In this document: one piece after another, positions 55,427-64,000 of the stretch
Layout: every line of letters starts with the position of its first letter
Position numbering within the stretch: the stretch's first letter is position 1
Origin: Salinispora tropica CNB-440
GTDB taxonomy: Bacteria > Actinomycetota > Actinomycetes > Mycobacteriales > Micromonosporaceae
NCBI RefSeq assembly: GCF_000016425.1
Contig: NC_009380.1
Span: 3,228,144 to 3,292,143 of the forward strand
DNA: 64,000 nucleotides
Direction: 5' to 3'
Translations under genes and position numbers: made by a program
Notes under the pieces: model-generated
What the model was told of the DNA's origin: nothing
Databases searched by the model: none
The model's input: the letters and a program-made list of their open reading frames with translations, nothing else

Positions 55427-56203
55427 ATGGAAGAGGTTCTGCCGCACCGAGTTGCCCAGCTCCTCCGCGACGCCCGCCGGGTCGTCATCTTCACTGGCGC
55501 CGGGATCTCAGCAGAGAGCGGCGTGCCCACCTTCCGCGACGATCTCACCGGCCTGTGGGCGCGTTTCGACGCCCAGCAGCTCGCCACCGCGGAGGCGTTC
55601 CACGCCGATCCCGACCTGGTCTGGGGCTGGTACGAATGGCGACGCGCCCGGGTACGCCGAGCCGAGCCCAATTCAGGGCATCTGGCCATCACCACCATCG
55701 AATCCCGAATCCCCGACAGTACCGTCATCACCCAGAACGTCGACGACCTGCACGAACGCGCCGGAACCCCGGCCACGATCCACCTGCACGGCAGCCTCTT
55801 CGCACCCCGCTGCATGGCGGCGGCAGCTCACCCGGCAACCTTCCCGGACCAACCCGACGGCGAGGCCGCAGAACCGCACGAAGGCCGCCGCATCTCGCCG
55901 CCCCGGTGCGCCTCCTGCCGGGAACTCGTCCGCCCAGGCGTGGTGTGGTTCGGTGAGGCACTGCCCGAGGCCGCGTTGACCGCAGCGGCCGAGGCCGCCA
56001 CCGCCTGCGACGTGCTGCTGACGGTCGGCACCTCCGGCGTCGTGTACCCGGCCGCCGAGATTCCTCGGATCGCGGCCAGCTCAGGTGCCACCGTGATCCA
56101 GGTCAACCCCCAGCCGACCCCCCTCGACCGGATCGCCGCCATCAACCTGCGCGGCTCCGCCGCACAGGTCCTCCCGACCCTGGTCGCAGCCGCATGGAGG
56201 TAG
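55427..56203 (+). CDS. Sir2-family NAD-dependent deacylase
   Basis: 258 residues. FTGAGISAESGVPTFRD, TQNVDDLHERAG, HLHGSLF (catalytic His), and PGVVWFGEALP mark a class III/U sirtuin. The zinc site looks partial: CASC gives one pair, while only one Cys (PRCM) is seen for the other. Stand-alone gene divergent from the MoxR operon. Start at 55427; a GTG at 55409 is an alternative. Confidence 0.88.
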   Translation: MEEVLPHRVAQLLRDARRVVIFTGAGISAESGVPTFRDDLTGLWARFDAQQLATAEAFHADPDLVWGWYEWRRARVRRAEPNSGHLAITTIESRIPDSTVITQNVDDLHERAGTPATIHLHGSLFAPRCMAAAAHPATFPDQPDGEAAEPHEGRRISPPRCASCRELVRPGVVWFGEALPEAALTAAAEAATACDVLLTVGTSGVVYPAAEIPRIAASSGATVIQVNPQPTPLDRIAAINLRGSAAQVLPTLVAAAWR

Positions 56204-56534
56204 CTCAGGAGAGATAGCGACACCCTCTAGATCATCCCCGCACGTCAGCGACACTTCGTGATCACATTCTGCCGGTCCACAGCCGAATCCGCTCCCGCAC
56301 AGTTGAGCCAACAGATGCTACGAGTGGCCGAGTCCCACGAACCATCGCATCGGTCAGCGCAACGACGCCGAGGACCTGATCGCCGGTCGTGGCCGGATCG
56401 TGGGCCGAGTTCCTCGAGCCAACCCAAGCCTAGGCGCCCCGTTGACCTGACCTGTCGGTGCCGCCGAAAGGGTCACCGCTCAGGAGGCTCTGCCGTGGTC
56501 GTAGCCGGGAGGTCCCGGTCGCGTTGGGCTGATC
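56204..56534. other. stretch without a supported gene
   Basis: About 330 bases between the sirtuin and the transposase remnant. No ribosome sites or protein-like frames. The right part is probably the left flank of the degraded IS5-type element. Confidence 0.45.
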
Positions 56535-56606
56535 ATGGCTAAGCGTGCGGCGCATCCGAGCGACCTGACCGACGATCAGTGGGCAGTGGTCGGACCGACT
56601 TTTAAC
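56535..56606 (+). pseudogene. IS5-type transposase N-terminal remnant
   Basis: Encodes AAHPSDLTDDQWAVVGP, the characteristic start of IS5-family transposases, then runs into unrelated sequence. Only about 24 codons survive. Confidence 0.6.
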
Positions 56607-56619
56607 TATCGTTTCCGGC

Positions 56620-57060
56620 ATGCAGACGCAACCGCCGACTCGGGCAGCCTTCCGGCGTGTATCACGGGGAACAGCTGCTTTCCTGATGGCGGGCGCCTGG
56701 GCGACCCTTGGCTACGGCCTGCTGCTCTCCGCCCCCAACCAGCAAGAATGGCATGATCTGGAGGCTGGCGGCAGGTTCGCCGCCAACCTCGCAGTCTATC
56801 TGCCGTACTACATCCTCACGCTGCCTGTAGCCATCGCGGTCATCCTCGGCCTCTTGTGGATGCACGGCCCGACATCCACCTTATTAACATTGACCTCTAT
56901 CACCATTGCTGGCTTCGTCTACTGGATAACCGTCCATGACGTCATCCTGGTGGCTCAGCCACAGCTCGGGACATCCATAAAGTGGTGCATCGCAGCTGAT
57001 ATCGCCGCCGTCGTGGCACTTTTTACTGGATGGCTTACCGGTCCACAGAAACAGCCCTAA
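56620..57060 (+). CDS. hypothetical four-helix membrane protein
   Basis: 146 residues. Hydrophobic segments near 21-38, 58-80, 85-105 and 118-140. AAFLMAGAWATLGYGLLL and YYILTLPVAIAVILGLLW are clear membrane helices. Lower GC than its neighbours, which suggests acquisition. Not recognised. Confidence 0.65.
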   Translation: MQTQPPTRAAFRRVSRGTAAFLMAGAWATLGYGLLLSAPNQQEWHDLEAGGRFAANLAVYLPYYILTLPVAIAVILGLLWMHGPTSTLLTLTSITIAGFVYWITVHDVILVAQPQLGTSIKWCIAADIAAVVALFTGWLTGPQKQP

Positions 57061-57551
57061 CCGCCAAATGCCGTCGCCGAGCCGTCAACTGCCGCCCAAT
57101 CCTGATCAAGGAAGACCACCGGCACCAGAGCAAAGTACCAATTCCCAACGCCCTGTCCGACGCCTGGATGTACAGGCGAACTTCCGCTCAGCGGACTGCT
57201 CGCCCGGATTGTCGGTCAAGCCTGTTCCAACCGCTCCACAGCTCCAGCGACAGGTGGTTGGCGGGACTCATCGAGCAGCAGCGCGTCGGCCTCGCCGCGG
57301 TGCTGCACAGTGCCCCCGTCTGGCCGGACCACGTCGGCCCGCTAGGGCAACGGGTGCGACGGCCGGGGCACGGGCTCGGCATCAAGATGACTTTCTCGGT
57401 CGTCTCCAGACCGTCACGCAGCTTCCACAGCGCCTCCGAAGGGGCACCACCCCGCCGCGACGAGGTTCCCGCCCGACAGCTGCGACTCCTGCGAGCAGCC
57501 CGCCGCCCGGCCTAACCGAAGGCGACGATGTCAACAGCCGATGACCAGGAC
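57061..57551. other. stretch without a supported gene
   Basis: About 490 bases. A plus-strand frame near 57240-57400 (LAGLIEQQRVGLAAVL) looks briefly protein-like but lacks a start and family; probably a remnant. Confidence 0.4.
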
Positions 57552-57582
57552 GCCCCGGTCAACGTTAGGTGTTGACCGGGGC
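57552..57582 (-). terminator. hairpin terminator of the protease gene
   Basis: Perfect 12-base stem GCCCCGGTCAAC with complement, 7-base loop, 16 bases beyond the protease stop. Confidence 0.75.
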
Positions 57583-57597
57583 CCTTCACGGACAGGC

Positions 57598-58500
57598 TCA
57601 GGCGGTGAGGCCGCCGACCTGGGTGTCGATCCAGGAACGGATCGACGGCAGGTCACCGTAGATCGATGGACCGGTGGCACAGATCGGGTGGTTGTTGCCC
57701 GACCGGCTGGTGGCACCGACCACGTGCCACACTCCGTCGATCTGACGAACCTGCGGGCCACCCGAGTCGCCGTAGCAGGCGCCCGAGTCACCGTTCGTGT
57801 TGTTGGTGCAGATCTCGTACGAACCGTTGATGCCGATGCACCGGTTGTCCGACAGGATCGACGTGTCCAGTTCGTGCGCGACCGTCGGCGTCGAACCGCA
57901 GCCCCGGAACGGGCAGGTCAGACCCCAGCCGATGATCCGGGTAGCGGTACCGACCTCACCGGACGTCGTCGGGATCGGGGCCGGGGCGTACGAGACCGCA
58001 TTGGACAGTTGCAGCAGCTTGACGTCGATCGTGGGGTGGTTGACGGCGCGGCGAACCCCGACGACCGTGCCACCGCTGGTGCGGTTGACGCTGCCCACAC
58101 GGACCGAGGACGGTGTCGGGCAGTGCCGCGCTGTGACGACCCAGTCCGACTTGATCAACGTGCCGGTGCAGCCGTAGGTGTAGACCAGCCACGGGTAGTT
58201 CTCGGTCGCCGGCCGACCGCCGACCACGAACGGCGTGATGTCGGCATCAGCCCAGCCGCCGTCGACGTAGATGGTGGCATTGCCCGGACTGCGCGGGGCC
58301 GGCCGTACGTTGCCGACCGAACTGTTCCAGACCTGGGCCGCTTGGTCGACGTTCGTACGGAACTCGTCAGCCCGGCTCGCGTCGTAGTAGACCGTGCGGG
58401 CCGCGGCGGCCGGCGCACCGGTGGCGATCTGCACCCCGGCCGCTGCCAGCACCGCCACTAGCACGGCGCCGAACGCGCGCAACAGTTGTCTTCTGACCAT
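57598..58500 (-). CDS. secreted trypsin-like protease with snapalysin-like propeptide
   Basis: 300 residues. Signal peptide about 1-34 (RRQLLRAFGAVLVAVLAA). Residues 36-90 resemble the start of snapalysin (VYYDASRADEFRTNVDQA, then WNSS), but the HExxH half is absent. From VVGGR near 95 it is a chymotrypsin-fold serine protease: catalytic His in VVTARHC, Asp in PTIDVKLLQL, Ser in CYGDSGGP, with several disulfide Cys. Cleavage before VVGG would activate it. The ATG follows GGAGTGTGAG. A terminator follows. Confidence 0.9.
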   Translation of the reverse strand: MVRRQLLRAFGAVLVAVLAAAGVQIATGAPAAAARTVYYDASRADEFRTNVDQAAQVWNSSVGNVRPAPRSPGNATIYVDGGWADADITPFVVGGRPATENYPWLVYTYGCTGTLIKSDWVVTARHCPTPSSVRVGSVNRTSGGTVVGVRRAVNHPTIDVKLLQLSNAVSYAPAPIPTTSGEVGTATRIIGWGLTCPFRGCGSTPTVAHELDTSILSDNRCIGINGSYEICTNNTNGDSGACYGDSGGPQVRQIDGVWHVVGATSRSGNNHPICATGPSIYGDLPSIRSWIDTQVGGLTA

Positions 58501-58744
58501 CTCACACTCCTGGGTAGTGGCGACACCGCCATTCATTGATGTATGTGAATACTAGCTGAGCGTGTTCGATGTCCGCCATAGCGAAACCGTCATACGGCAT
58601 GCCACAGTGCGGCACGTTGTGGGCACCAAAGCCCCCATCCACCCGGTCATAGCCATCTTGATCATCGAGGTGACGGGCTACGGTAGGGACGTCGACCCTC
58701 TTCACTGAATCGCGACGGTCCTCTACGGCGAGCACAGCGCGACG

Positions 58745-59110
58745 ATGGCGGATGTGCTGTTTCGACTGGCCTACCTCGGCGTAACCAACACCCCTGCCCT
58801 GCTACGACTGCTGCCGATGAGCGACTGCGACAAGGACGCCGAGATCCTCGCGTTACGGCACCAGATCATGGTCCTCGAACGGCGACTGCACGGCGACCGT
58901 GTCCGGTTCACCCCAGCGGACCGGGCGTGGCCGGCGGCTCTGCTGCATCCGCTGCCGCCAACTGTCCTGAACCATCTGCGGTCGCCACGTCCACCGTCTG
59001 GGAGATCCTCAAAAGCGCCGGTATCGAGCCGGCACCCGAGCACGCCACCCGCCCTGGGATACCCGCCGACGCGATCTACAACTGCCTTCGCACGGCCAGG
59101 TCCCCACCCT
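58745..59110 (+). pseudogene. integrase/transposase remnant
   Basis: Begins ADVLFRLAYLGVTNTPALL, with LALRHQIMVLERRL and FTPADRAW, typical of the N-terminus of integrase-core transposases of actinobacteria. After about 60 codons the frame changes to SAVATSTVWEILKSAGIEP, a later part, so an internal section is deleted. Confidence 0.65.
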
Positions 59111-59227
59111 CGTCCGGGCTGGGCGCTGGTGCATTCCCTTGGGCCCCGAAACCAGGAGGTCTACCAGCAGAAGGTCGCCGGCTCGTGTCGGCTCAAGCCG
59201 AATCCTCCCGCTGCGGGTGTCCGCTAG

Positions 59228-60220
59228 CTAGACCGCTCCAGGGCTGAACCGGCGCCGGTACTGCGAGGGAGCTAGCCCCGTCTCGCGGCGCATCAACGTG
59301 CGCAGGTTGGCGGTGGTGCCGACCCCGCTGTGCCGCGCGACCACCTCGAGGCGTGACTCACCTTGCTCGATCAGTCGACATGCCAGGTTGAGGCGTTCCC
59401 GAGTGAGCCAGGCCAGCGGCGTTGTGCCCAACTGCGCTTGAAAGCGGCGGTGCAGCGTCGCCGGACTGACCGAAGCATGCCTCGCCAGGTCAGCAACGGT
59501 CAACGGCGCGTCCAGCCGCTCCTGGGCCCATGCCAGGGTGGGCGCGAGGGACTCGTCGGGAATGTCGAGCATGGGCCGCTCGATGAACTGCCGTTGGCCG
59601 CCGTCGCGGTGTGCCGCGAAGACCAGCCGTCGACTGACCGAATTGGCGACCTGCACGCCGTGGTCTCGGCGGACGATGTGCAGCCCGAGGTCAAGGGCCG
59701 CCGCGCTGCCCGCAGCGGTGAGGATGTCGCCGTCGTCCACGAACAGTACGTTCTCTTCGAGCCGGACGGCCGGGAAGCGGTCCCGGAACGAGTCCGCCCA
59801 CTGCCAGTGTGTGGTCGCCCGTCGCCCGTCGAGCACTCCGGCCTCGGCAAGGGTGAAGGCACCGCTGCAGAAGCCGACCAGTCTCCTACCGCGTGCGTGT
59901 GCCCGCCGTATGGCATCGAGTACGGCAGGGCGGCGGGGAACGTCAGTGTCGGGCCGATTAGGGACGATCACGGTGTCTGCCGTGTCGGCCGCCTCGAGAC
60001 CGTAGACGCCGGTCAAGGTGAAGAAGCCGTCCCGCATCAGCGTGCTCGGCTCGGTCGAGCAGAGCCGGAATTCGTACAGATCGCGACCGACCTCGGGTCG
60101 ACGCAGACCGAAGACCTCGGTTGCGCAGCCAAGCTCGAAGGGGTTCGAGTTCTCGTCCACGATGACGACGACGCGGTGGGGCTGCGTCGAAGCGACTGGC
60201 TGCGAGGATTCTAGCGACAT
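59228..60220 (-). CDS. AraC-family regulator with GATase1-like N-terminal domain (FtrA-like)
   Basis: 330 residues. The N-terminal half is a DJ-1/PfpI-like domain (VVVIVDENSNPFELG, GFCSGAFTLAEAGVL with the nucleophile-elbow Cys), the C-terminal half an AraC DNA-binding domain (LTVADLARHASVSPATLHR, QLGTTPLAWL). Transcribed divergently from a cupin gene with a 50-base gap; it probably controls that gene. No Shine-Dalgarno is clear, and TAGAAA precedes the ATG. Confidence 0.9.
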   Translation of the reverse strand: MSLESSQPVASTQPHRVVVIVDENSNPFELGCATEVFGLRRPEVGRDLYEFRLCSTEPSTLMRDGFFTLTGVYGLEAADTADTVIVPNRPDTDVPRRPAVLDAIRRAHARGRRLVGFCSGAFTLAEAGVLDGRRATTHWQWADSFRDRFPAVRLEENVLFVDDGDILTAAGSAAALDLGLHIVRRDHGVQVANSVSRRLVFAAHRDGGQRQFIERPMLDIPDESLAPTLAWAQERLDAPLTVADLARHASVSPATLHRRFQAQLGTTPLAWLTRERLNLACRLIEQGESRLEVVARHSGVGTTANLRTLMRRETGLAPSQYRRRFSPGAV

Positions 60221-60271
60221 ACGCTATTTCTAGCACTCACACCGGCCTGGTCAACGGGCGAGGATTCCCTC

Positions 60272-60667
60272 ATGAACCATGAACCGATCGCCCTCAGTGC
60301 AGCCCTGGCCTCCTTCGACGCGCTGTGGAGTCCCCGTATCGTCACCCGCGTCAATGACTACGACGTGCGCATCGCCAGGGTCGCGGGCGAACACATCTGG
60401 CACGTCCACGACGACACCGACGAGTTCTTCCTGGTACTCGACGGAGAGTTGTGCATCTCCTTGCGCGAGCCAGCTGGGGAGCGCACGGTCCGGCTTGCGC
60501 AGGGTGCGGTCTTTACCGTCCCACGGGGCACGCAGCACAAGCCGTATGCTCCCGCCGGCGCGGCAATCCTGATGTTCGAGCCGGCAGGAACGCCGACAGT
60601 CGGCGACCGCCATGACGAGATCCCTCATCACATCGACGCGACGACGGGGCACCTACTCGACTCCTGA
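60272..60667 (+). CDS. cupin-domain protein
   Basis: 131 residues. Cupin motif 1 GEHIWHVHDDTDEFFLVLDG and motif 2 VPRGTQHKPYAP with metal-binding His and Glu in place. Single-domain; a dioxygenase, isomerase or binding role is possible. GAGGA precedes the ATG. Probably controlled by the divergent AraC/GATase1 regulator. Confidence 0.85.
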   Translation: MNHEPIALSAALASFDALWSPRIVTRVNDYDVRIARVAGEHIWHVHDDTDEFFLVLDGELCISLREPAGERTVRLAQGAVFTVPRGTQHKPYAPAGAAILMFEPAGTPTVGDRHDEIPHHIDATTGHLLDS

Positions 60668-60779
60668 ATCCAGGCTCGAAGCGACCGTCGAACGTAGGTC
60701 GAGCGCGATCTTCCACCGTCCTACCCGACAGCAGGGCCTCCCGCGCCAGCGGTGAAATCGAAACCGCATCGCTCCCCCG

Positions 60780-61266
60780 CAACGTCTGCATGAGCTGGCG
60801 CTCGATGCCGTTGACCGGATGATCGGCCCGGACGTGGCCGACGTCAGCGCCGACGGGGCGATCACGGAAGCGCCGTGTGGCGGTGAGCGGGCCGGCCGCT
60901 CCCGGCGCGGCAGAAGCGGTACGAAGCGCTCGACCGGTGTGGACGGCGCCGGCCCACCTTGACCGTGGCTACGACAGCCATCGCACCCGTGAGCTACTCA
61001 ACGAGATCAACTTCGATGCGCAGATCGCCCGCAGGAGCGGGCCCGCCCCGGTCCAGGTGGGCAAGCGCTGGGTGGTCGAGCGCACCAGTTCGTGGATGAA
61101 CGGCTTCGGCAAGATCCGCCGCTGCACCGACTGCAACACCAAGCTCATCGACTTCTACCTGTGCCTGTACCTGGCCGCAGCGATCGTGACCGTCCGTCAG
61201 CTCATCCACCGAGCACGGAGCCACTGTCACTGGGACACGCAACCCACCACCCGCCGACACCGTTGA
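60780..61266 (+). pseudogene. IS5-type transposase remnant
   Basis: First piece: LHELALDAVDRMIGPDV and ADGAITEAPCGGE. Second, in another frame: AHLDRGYDSHRTRELL, RWVVERTSSWMNGFGK and LCLYLAAAIVTVRQLI up to a stop. The middle is deleted and the frames disagree, so it is not functional. Confidence 0.75.
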
Positions 61267-61290
61267 TCCCTACTGCCGTCGCGAGACTAT

Positions 61291-62385
61291 TCACTGGGGA
61301 GCCCATCGCCACAGGGGCGCACCGGCAAGAGCGGCCACGTAAATCTCCCCCCGGACACCGATGGCGAGTTGGTGGGGGTTGGCGCGCTGATCAGCTAGCG
61401 CCCACCGGTGGGTGACCCGCCCGGTGGTCGACAGCCGGCAAACGTAGCCGCGCTGCTCACCGTTGTTCTCATCCAGGAGATCTCCGCCGTCGAGGACGTA
61501 GACCGCGTCGTCTGGACCGATCGCGACGTCGTAAGGACGGCCCAGGGCGCTGCTGTGCCACACGTGCCGCACCGACCCGTCGGCATTGAAGACCTGCACC
61601 CGTGCGTTGCGCCGGTCGGCGACGTACACAGCTCCATTGCTGTCCAGGGCCACGCCATGCGGAATGTTGAACTGTGCGGGCTGGTCACCGAGTTCGCCCC
61701 ACTGGCCGGTCAGCACGCGGTGCGTGTCGAACCGGGCCACTCGGGAGTTGCGGTAGCCATCGGCGACGACGATGGACCCGTCGGCCGACACGGCCACGTC
61801 GGTGGGGCGGGCGAAGATGTACTCGTCGAGGGTGCACGGCAGGTTGCTGAGGACGTTACGTACTCGAAGGCAGGTTTCCAGTCCGGTGGGATAGTCGTGG
61901 CCCAGTTCACCGACCTGCCGTCCCGCCGCGTCGAACGTGGTGATCTTGTTAGTACTGACGTCGGTGACCCAATACCGTCCCTCACTGTCGGCGGTGATCG
62001 AGTGAGGGGATCGAAACCGTCCCGCTCCCCAAGTCTGGCGCACCGTGCCGTCGCGCGGGTTCAGCACGACGACCGTGTCCGTGTCGATGACCGCGTCGTA
62101 GGCGAACGCGGTGCCCGCCCGGTGCAGCAGAGCTATCTCCCCGGTAGGCCCTACCGTGATGCCGGTACCGATGCGCGCCGTGGCAGGTAGCCGTCCCCAC
62201 GGCCGTAGCAGCCGGTCCTCGGGGATGGCGCCCACCGCAGGATCGCTGACCGTGGCCGCTGAGGGCGGATCGCCCCAGAGCGTGGCGCCGGCGGCGGTGA
62301 GCAGACCAAGACAACTACCGGTCAGTACGACGCGGCGCGACAGGTGGGGGCGGGTCGAGCGTTTCGACGGCGGTTGCGATGACAT
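61291..62385 (-). CDS. Tat-exported NHL-repeat protein (PAL-like)
   Basis: 364 residues. Twin-arginine signal SRRVVLTGSCLGLLTAAG at about 16-34, then six NHL-type repeats (SPHSITADSEGRYWVTD, PTDVAVSADGSIVVADG, IPHGVALDSNGAVYVAD, RPYDVAIGPDDAVYVLDG) forming a beta-propeller. Pattern is like peptidyl-alpha-hydroxyglycine amidating lyase domains, though catalytic residues were not checked. AGGGTGA precedes the ATG. A secreted enzyme or binding protein. Confidence 0.85.
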   Translation of the reverse strand: MSSQPPSKRSTRPHLSRRVVLTGSCLGLLTAAGATLWGDPPSAATVSDPAVGAIPEDRLLRPWGRLPATARIGTGITVGPTGEIALLHRAGTAFAYDAVIDTDTVVVLNPRDGTVRQTWGAGRFRSPHSITADSEGRYWVTDVSTNKITTFDAAGRQVGELGHDYPTGLETCLRVRNVLSNLPCTLDEYIFARPTDVAVSADGSIVVADGYRNSRVARFDTHRVLTGQWGELGDQPAQFNIPHGVALDSNGAVYVADRRNARVQVFNADGSVRHVWHSSALGRPYDVAIGPDDAVYVLDGGDLLDENNGEQRGYVCRLSTTGRVTHRWALADQRANPHQLAIGVRGEIYVAALAGAPLWRWAPQ

Positions 62386-62832
62386 GGTTTCACCCTGCCC
62401 ATGCGCTCCACCAAGATCAATCAGGTGTTCCCCGGACCGAATCGCTCAGGTGCTACCCGTACGAACCCTGAGCACCTCATCAGGGAACGGGCGTCCAGGT
62501 CCGGGGCCTTGCGCACGTACGCGCAGCGCTCCGGTGTGTGGCAAGGCCACCGCTACCGCGGTCGCCGCTGTCCTCCGTCGACTGGTGCGCGATGCTCGGC
62601 CGCCACCCTGATCTGCCGCGCCTCCGCGCGTTGATCGCGGCAGATCTGTACACGGGCCACCGGGCCTGGCAGCGCCCACCAACGCCGGATCTTGCTGTGG
62701 ATACAGCTGCCTCCAGCCGGAGAACCGTGCGCCCAGCGCTCTGTCAACCACCGTCGCGCTGGCAGGCGGGCGATCCCGACCAGGAACGTGGTCGCGGGAG
62801 GCACTGCTGTCATGCCACGCCTCGGATCCGCA
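62386..62832. other. stretch without a supported gene
   Basis: About 450 bases. Open frames on both strands are short and lack ribosome sites. Nothing recognisable. Confidence 0.45.
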
Positions 62833-64000
62833 TCAACACAGGTCAAGGGCCACCTCTACGCGTAAGTAGGCGTCCACCCATGCCTGCACTGCAGCTTCGC
62901 CGGGGTCTGAGCCAAGCGTCCCGGCGAAGCCGTTGAGGGCACGCGCCACCCGCCGCAGCCCAACCTTTGTCAGCTCGCGGGCTGCGCCGAGCAGGCGATC
63001 GGGGTACGTTGCCGGCAGGTGCAGCAGCCCCTGGTGAGCAACGGTCGTGAGTAGCGTCCGGCTTTCTTGCAGCGCGGCGACCAGCTGGCTGGGCTCGTCG
63101 CCGCCTCCGAACCCGAGGTGACTCGCCACCGAAGGCGCCAGGTCTGGTACGACCATCGCACCATCCACGGCGAGCGCCAGGGGATCGATCACCACTGCGC
63201 CGGCGGAGCGGTGCACGATCCCGCTGACGTATCGGACCCGGCCGTTCTTGCCGTTGAGGGCCGCCGCGACCGCGTCGAGTCGGCCGGGCGCGGCAACCGT
63301 GTGGGTGGCGGTAACCGTGGCGCGGGTGCCGTGCGCGTCCACGATGACGGCGTCGAGGCGCTGCTGACCGGGCGAGTAGTTGACGGTCAGGACGTCAGCG
63401 ACCGTCACGACGCGTACCAGCTCGGCCTCGATGCGGGGCCGGACCATCCGCGGTGGCAGTGCGTCGAGTTCGACGCCGAGCGCACCGATGTCCCGCACGA
63501 CGAGCGCCTTGGGTAGTGCGTCCCAATGCCCCTGCGACGGGTTGACTGTGGTCTGGGCGAGCCGGCTGGTGGCCAGCCGAACAGTGCGGCTCGCGCTGCG
63601 TACGGCGGACTCGGTCACCACGTTGCCCGTGGCCAGCGCATCGACGGTGGTGCCAGCGATGCGTCGGCGGGCCAGGGCGGCACCATCGGCCTCTCCCTCC
63701 CAGCTACGCCGTAGCACCAACACCGTGGCCGTCTCGGCGTGCGCATGGAAGATTTCCACCGTACGTTGCTGGCCCACCGCCGACACCCGGCAGCCGAGGG
63801 AGTCGAGCCGTACCTGGCGAAGGGGGGTTTCGGCTGCCTCGTCGGTGCCGAGCACCAGGGCCCGCAGACTGCCGCCGCCGTTGCAGACCGCTCGGTGACG
63901 GGCATGCAGCTCCAGGATCAGTCCGGCCAGCGTGTCGGGCCGGTACCGGGCACTGCGTTCCCGGTACGCCGTCAGGTGGTCGGCCAGGTCGCCGAGGGCA
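62833..64000 (-). CDS. large hypothetical protein (5' part missing)
   Basis: At least 389 residues; the frame is open to the right window edge (it continues as LADHLTAYRERSARYRPD). A soluble protein with alternating beta and helical segments (LRQVRLDSLGCRVSAV, ALVVRDIGALGVELDALPP). Some resemblance to proteins encoded with SWIM-finger and MoxR genes, but this is a weak impression; no family assigned. Confidence 0.7.
   Translation of the reverse strand, partial: ALGDLADHLTAYRERSARYRPDTLAGLILELHARHRAVCNGGGSLRALVLGTDEAAETPLRQVRLDSLGCRVSAVGQQRTVEIFHAHAETATVLVLRRSWEGEADGAALARRRIAGTTVDALATGNVVTESAVRSASRTVRLATSRLAQTTVNPSQGHWDALPKALVVRDIGALGVELDALPPRMVRPRIEAELVRVVTVADVLTVNYSPGQQRLDAVIVDAHGTRATVTATHTVAAPGRLDAVAAALNGKNGRVRYVSGIVHRSAGAVVIDPLALAVDGAMVVPDLAPSVASHLGFGGGDEPSQLVAALQESRTLLTTVAHQGLLHLPATYPDRLLGAARELTKVGLRRVARALNGFAGTLGSDPGEAAVQAWVDAYLRVEVALDLC

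Noticed and set aside
33163..63000. Prophage or conjugative element
   Set aside because: Only IS elements and transposase debris were seen; no integrase with attachment sites, structural or relaxase genes.
1..64000. CRISPR array, rRNA or tRNA genes
   Set aside because: No regularly spaced repeats and no tRNA-like or rRNA-like sequences were noticed by eye; a tRNA search program was not run.

Overview
The window is high-GC, actinomycete-type DNA. Codons are strongly GC-biased, GTG starts are common, many genes overlap by ATGA or GTGA, and several starts look leaderless. Gene content (azoline NRPS, MoxR/VWA genes, Tat-exported NHL protein, snapalysin-like protease relic) fits a filamentous actinomycete, perhaps Micromonosporaceae; that family call is inference. 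No rRNA, tRNA or CRISPR array was seen.

Region 1 (1-33,500) is a nonribosomal peptide biosynthetic cluster. Two coupled minus-strand NRPS genes encode ArCP-Cy-A-T-Cy-A-T followed by a TubC-type docking domain-Cy-A, which runs off the left edge. Three successive heterocyclization (Cy) domains predict an aryl-capped, multi-azoline product of the pyochelin/yersiniabactin/coelibactin type. Around them lie a phosphopantetheinyl transferase, an MFS exporter, two VOC proteins, two paralogous P450s, two paralogous stand-alone condensation proteins, a methyltransferase-fold protein that lacks its catalytic His, a diiron oxygenase, a flavin monooxygenase with its FMN reductase, a free carrier protein, a second methyltransferase, an acyl-CoA-dehydrogenase-like flavoenzyme, an SDR with a displaced Tyr, an aldehyde dehydrogenase and a heterodimeric YbtPQ-like ABC transporter. 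Four transcription units share a 12-base promoter-proximal motif.

Region 2 (33,500-37,100) is a mobile and decayed zone: an IS5-type remnant, a complete IS630 element with TA duplication and a divergent passenger gene, a small membrane protein and a coding-like stretch with no recognisable intact gene.

Region 3 (37,100-45,860) is a zinc-starvation (Zur) regulon. It holds a ParA/CooC-like ATPase, a luciferase-like monooxygenase with an unknown partner, a permease and TIGR03943 pair, zinc-free ribosomal protein paralogs (L28, L33, S14, L31), a CobW-family protein with a ruined P-loop, a methyltransferase and a Fur-family regulator that is probably Zur itself. Clear Zur-box-like sites precede the main units.

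Region 4 (45,860-64,000) is mixed. It starts with chimeric IS5 remnants and an IS110 element, followed by an overlapping DUF2716-containing operon. A MoxR/VWA/unknown three-gene operon comes next, divergent from a Sir2 protein. The rest is a trypsin-like protease with a snapalysin-like propeptide, more transposase debris, an AraC/GATase1 regulator divergent from a cupin, a Tat-exported NHL protein and a large partial gene at the right edge.
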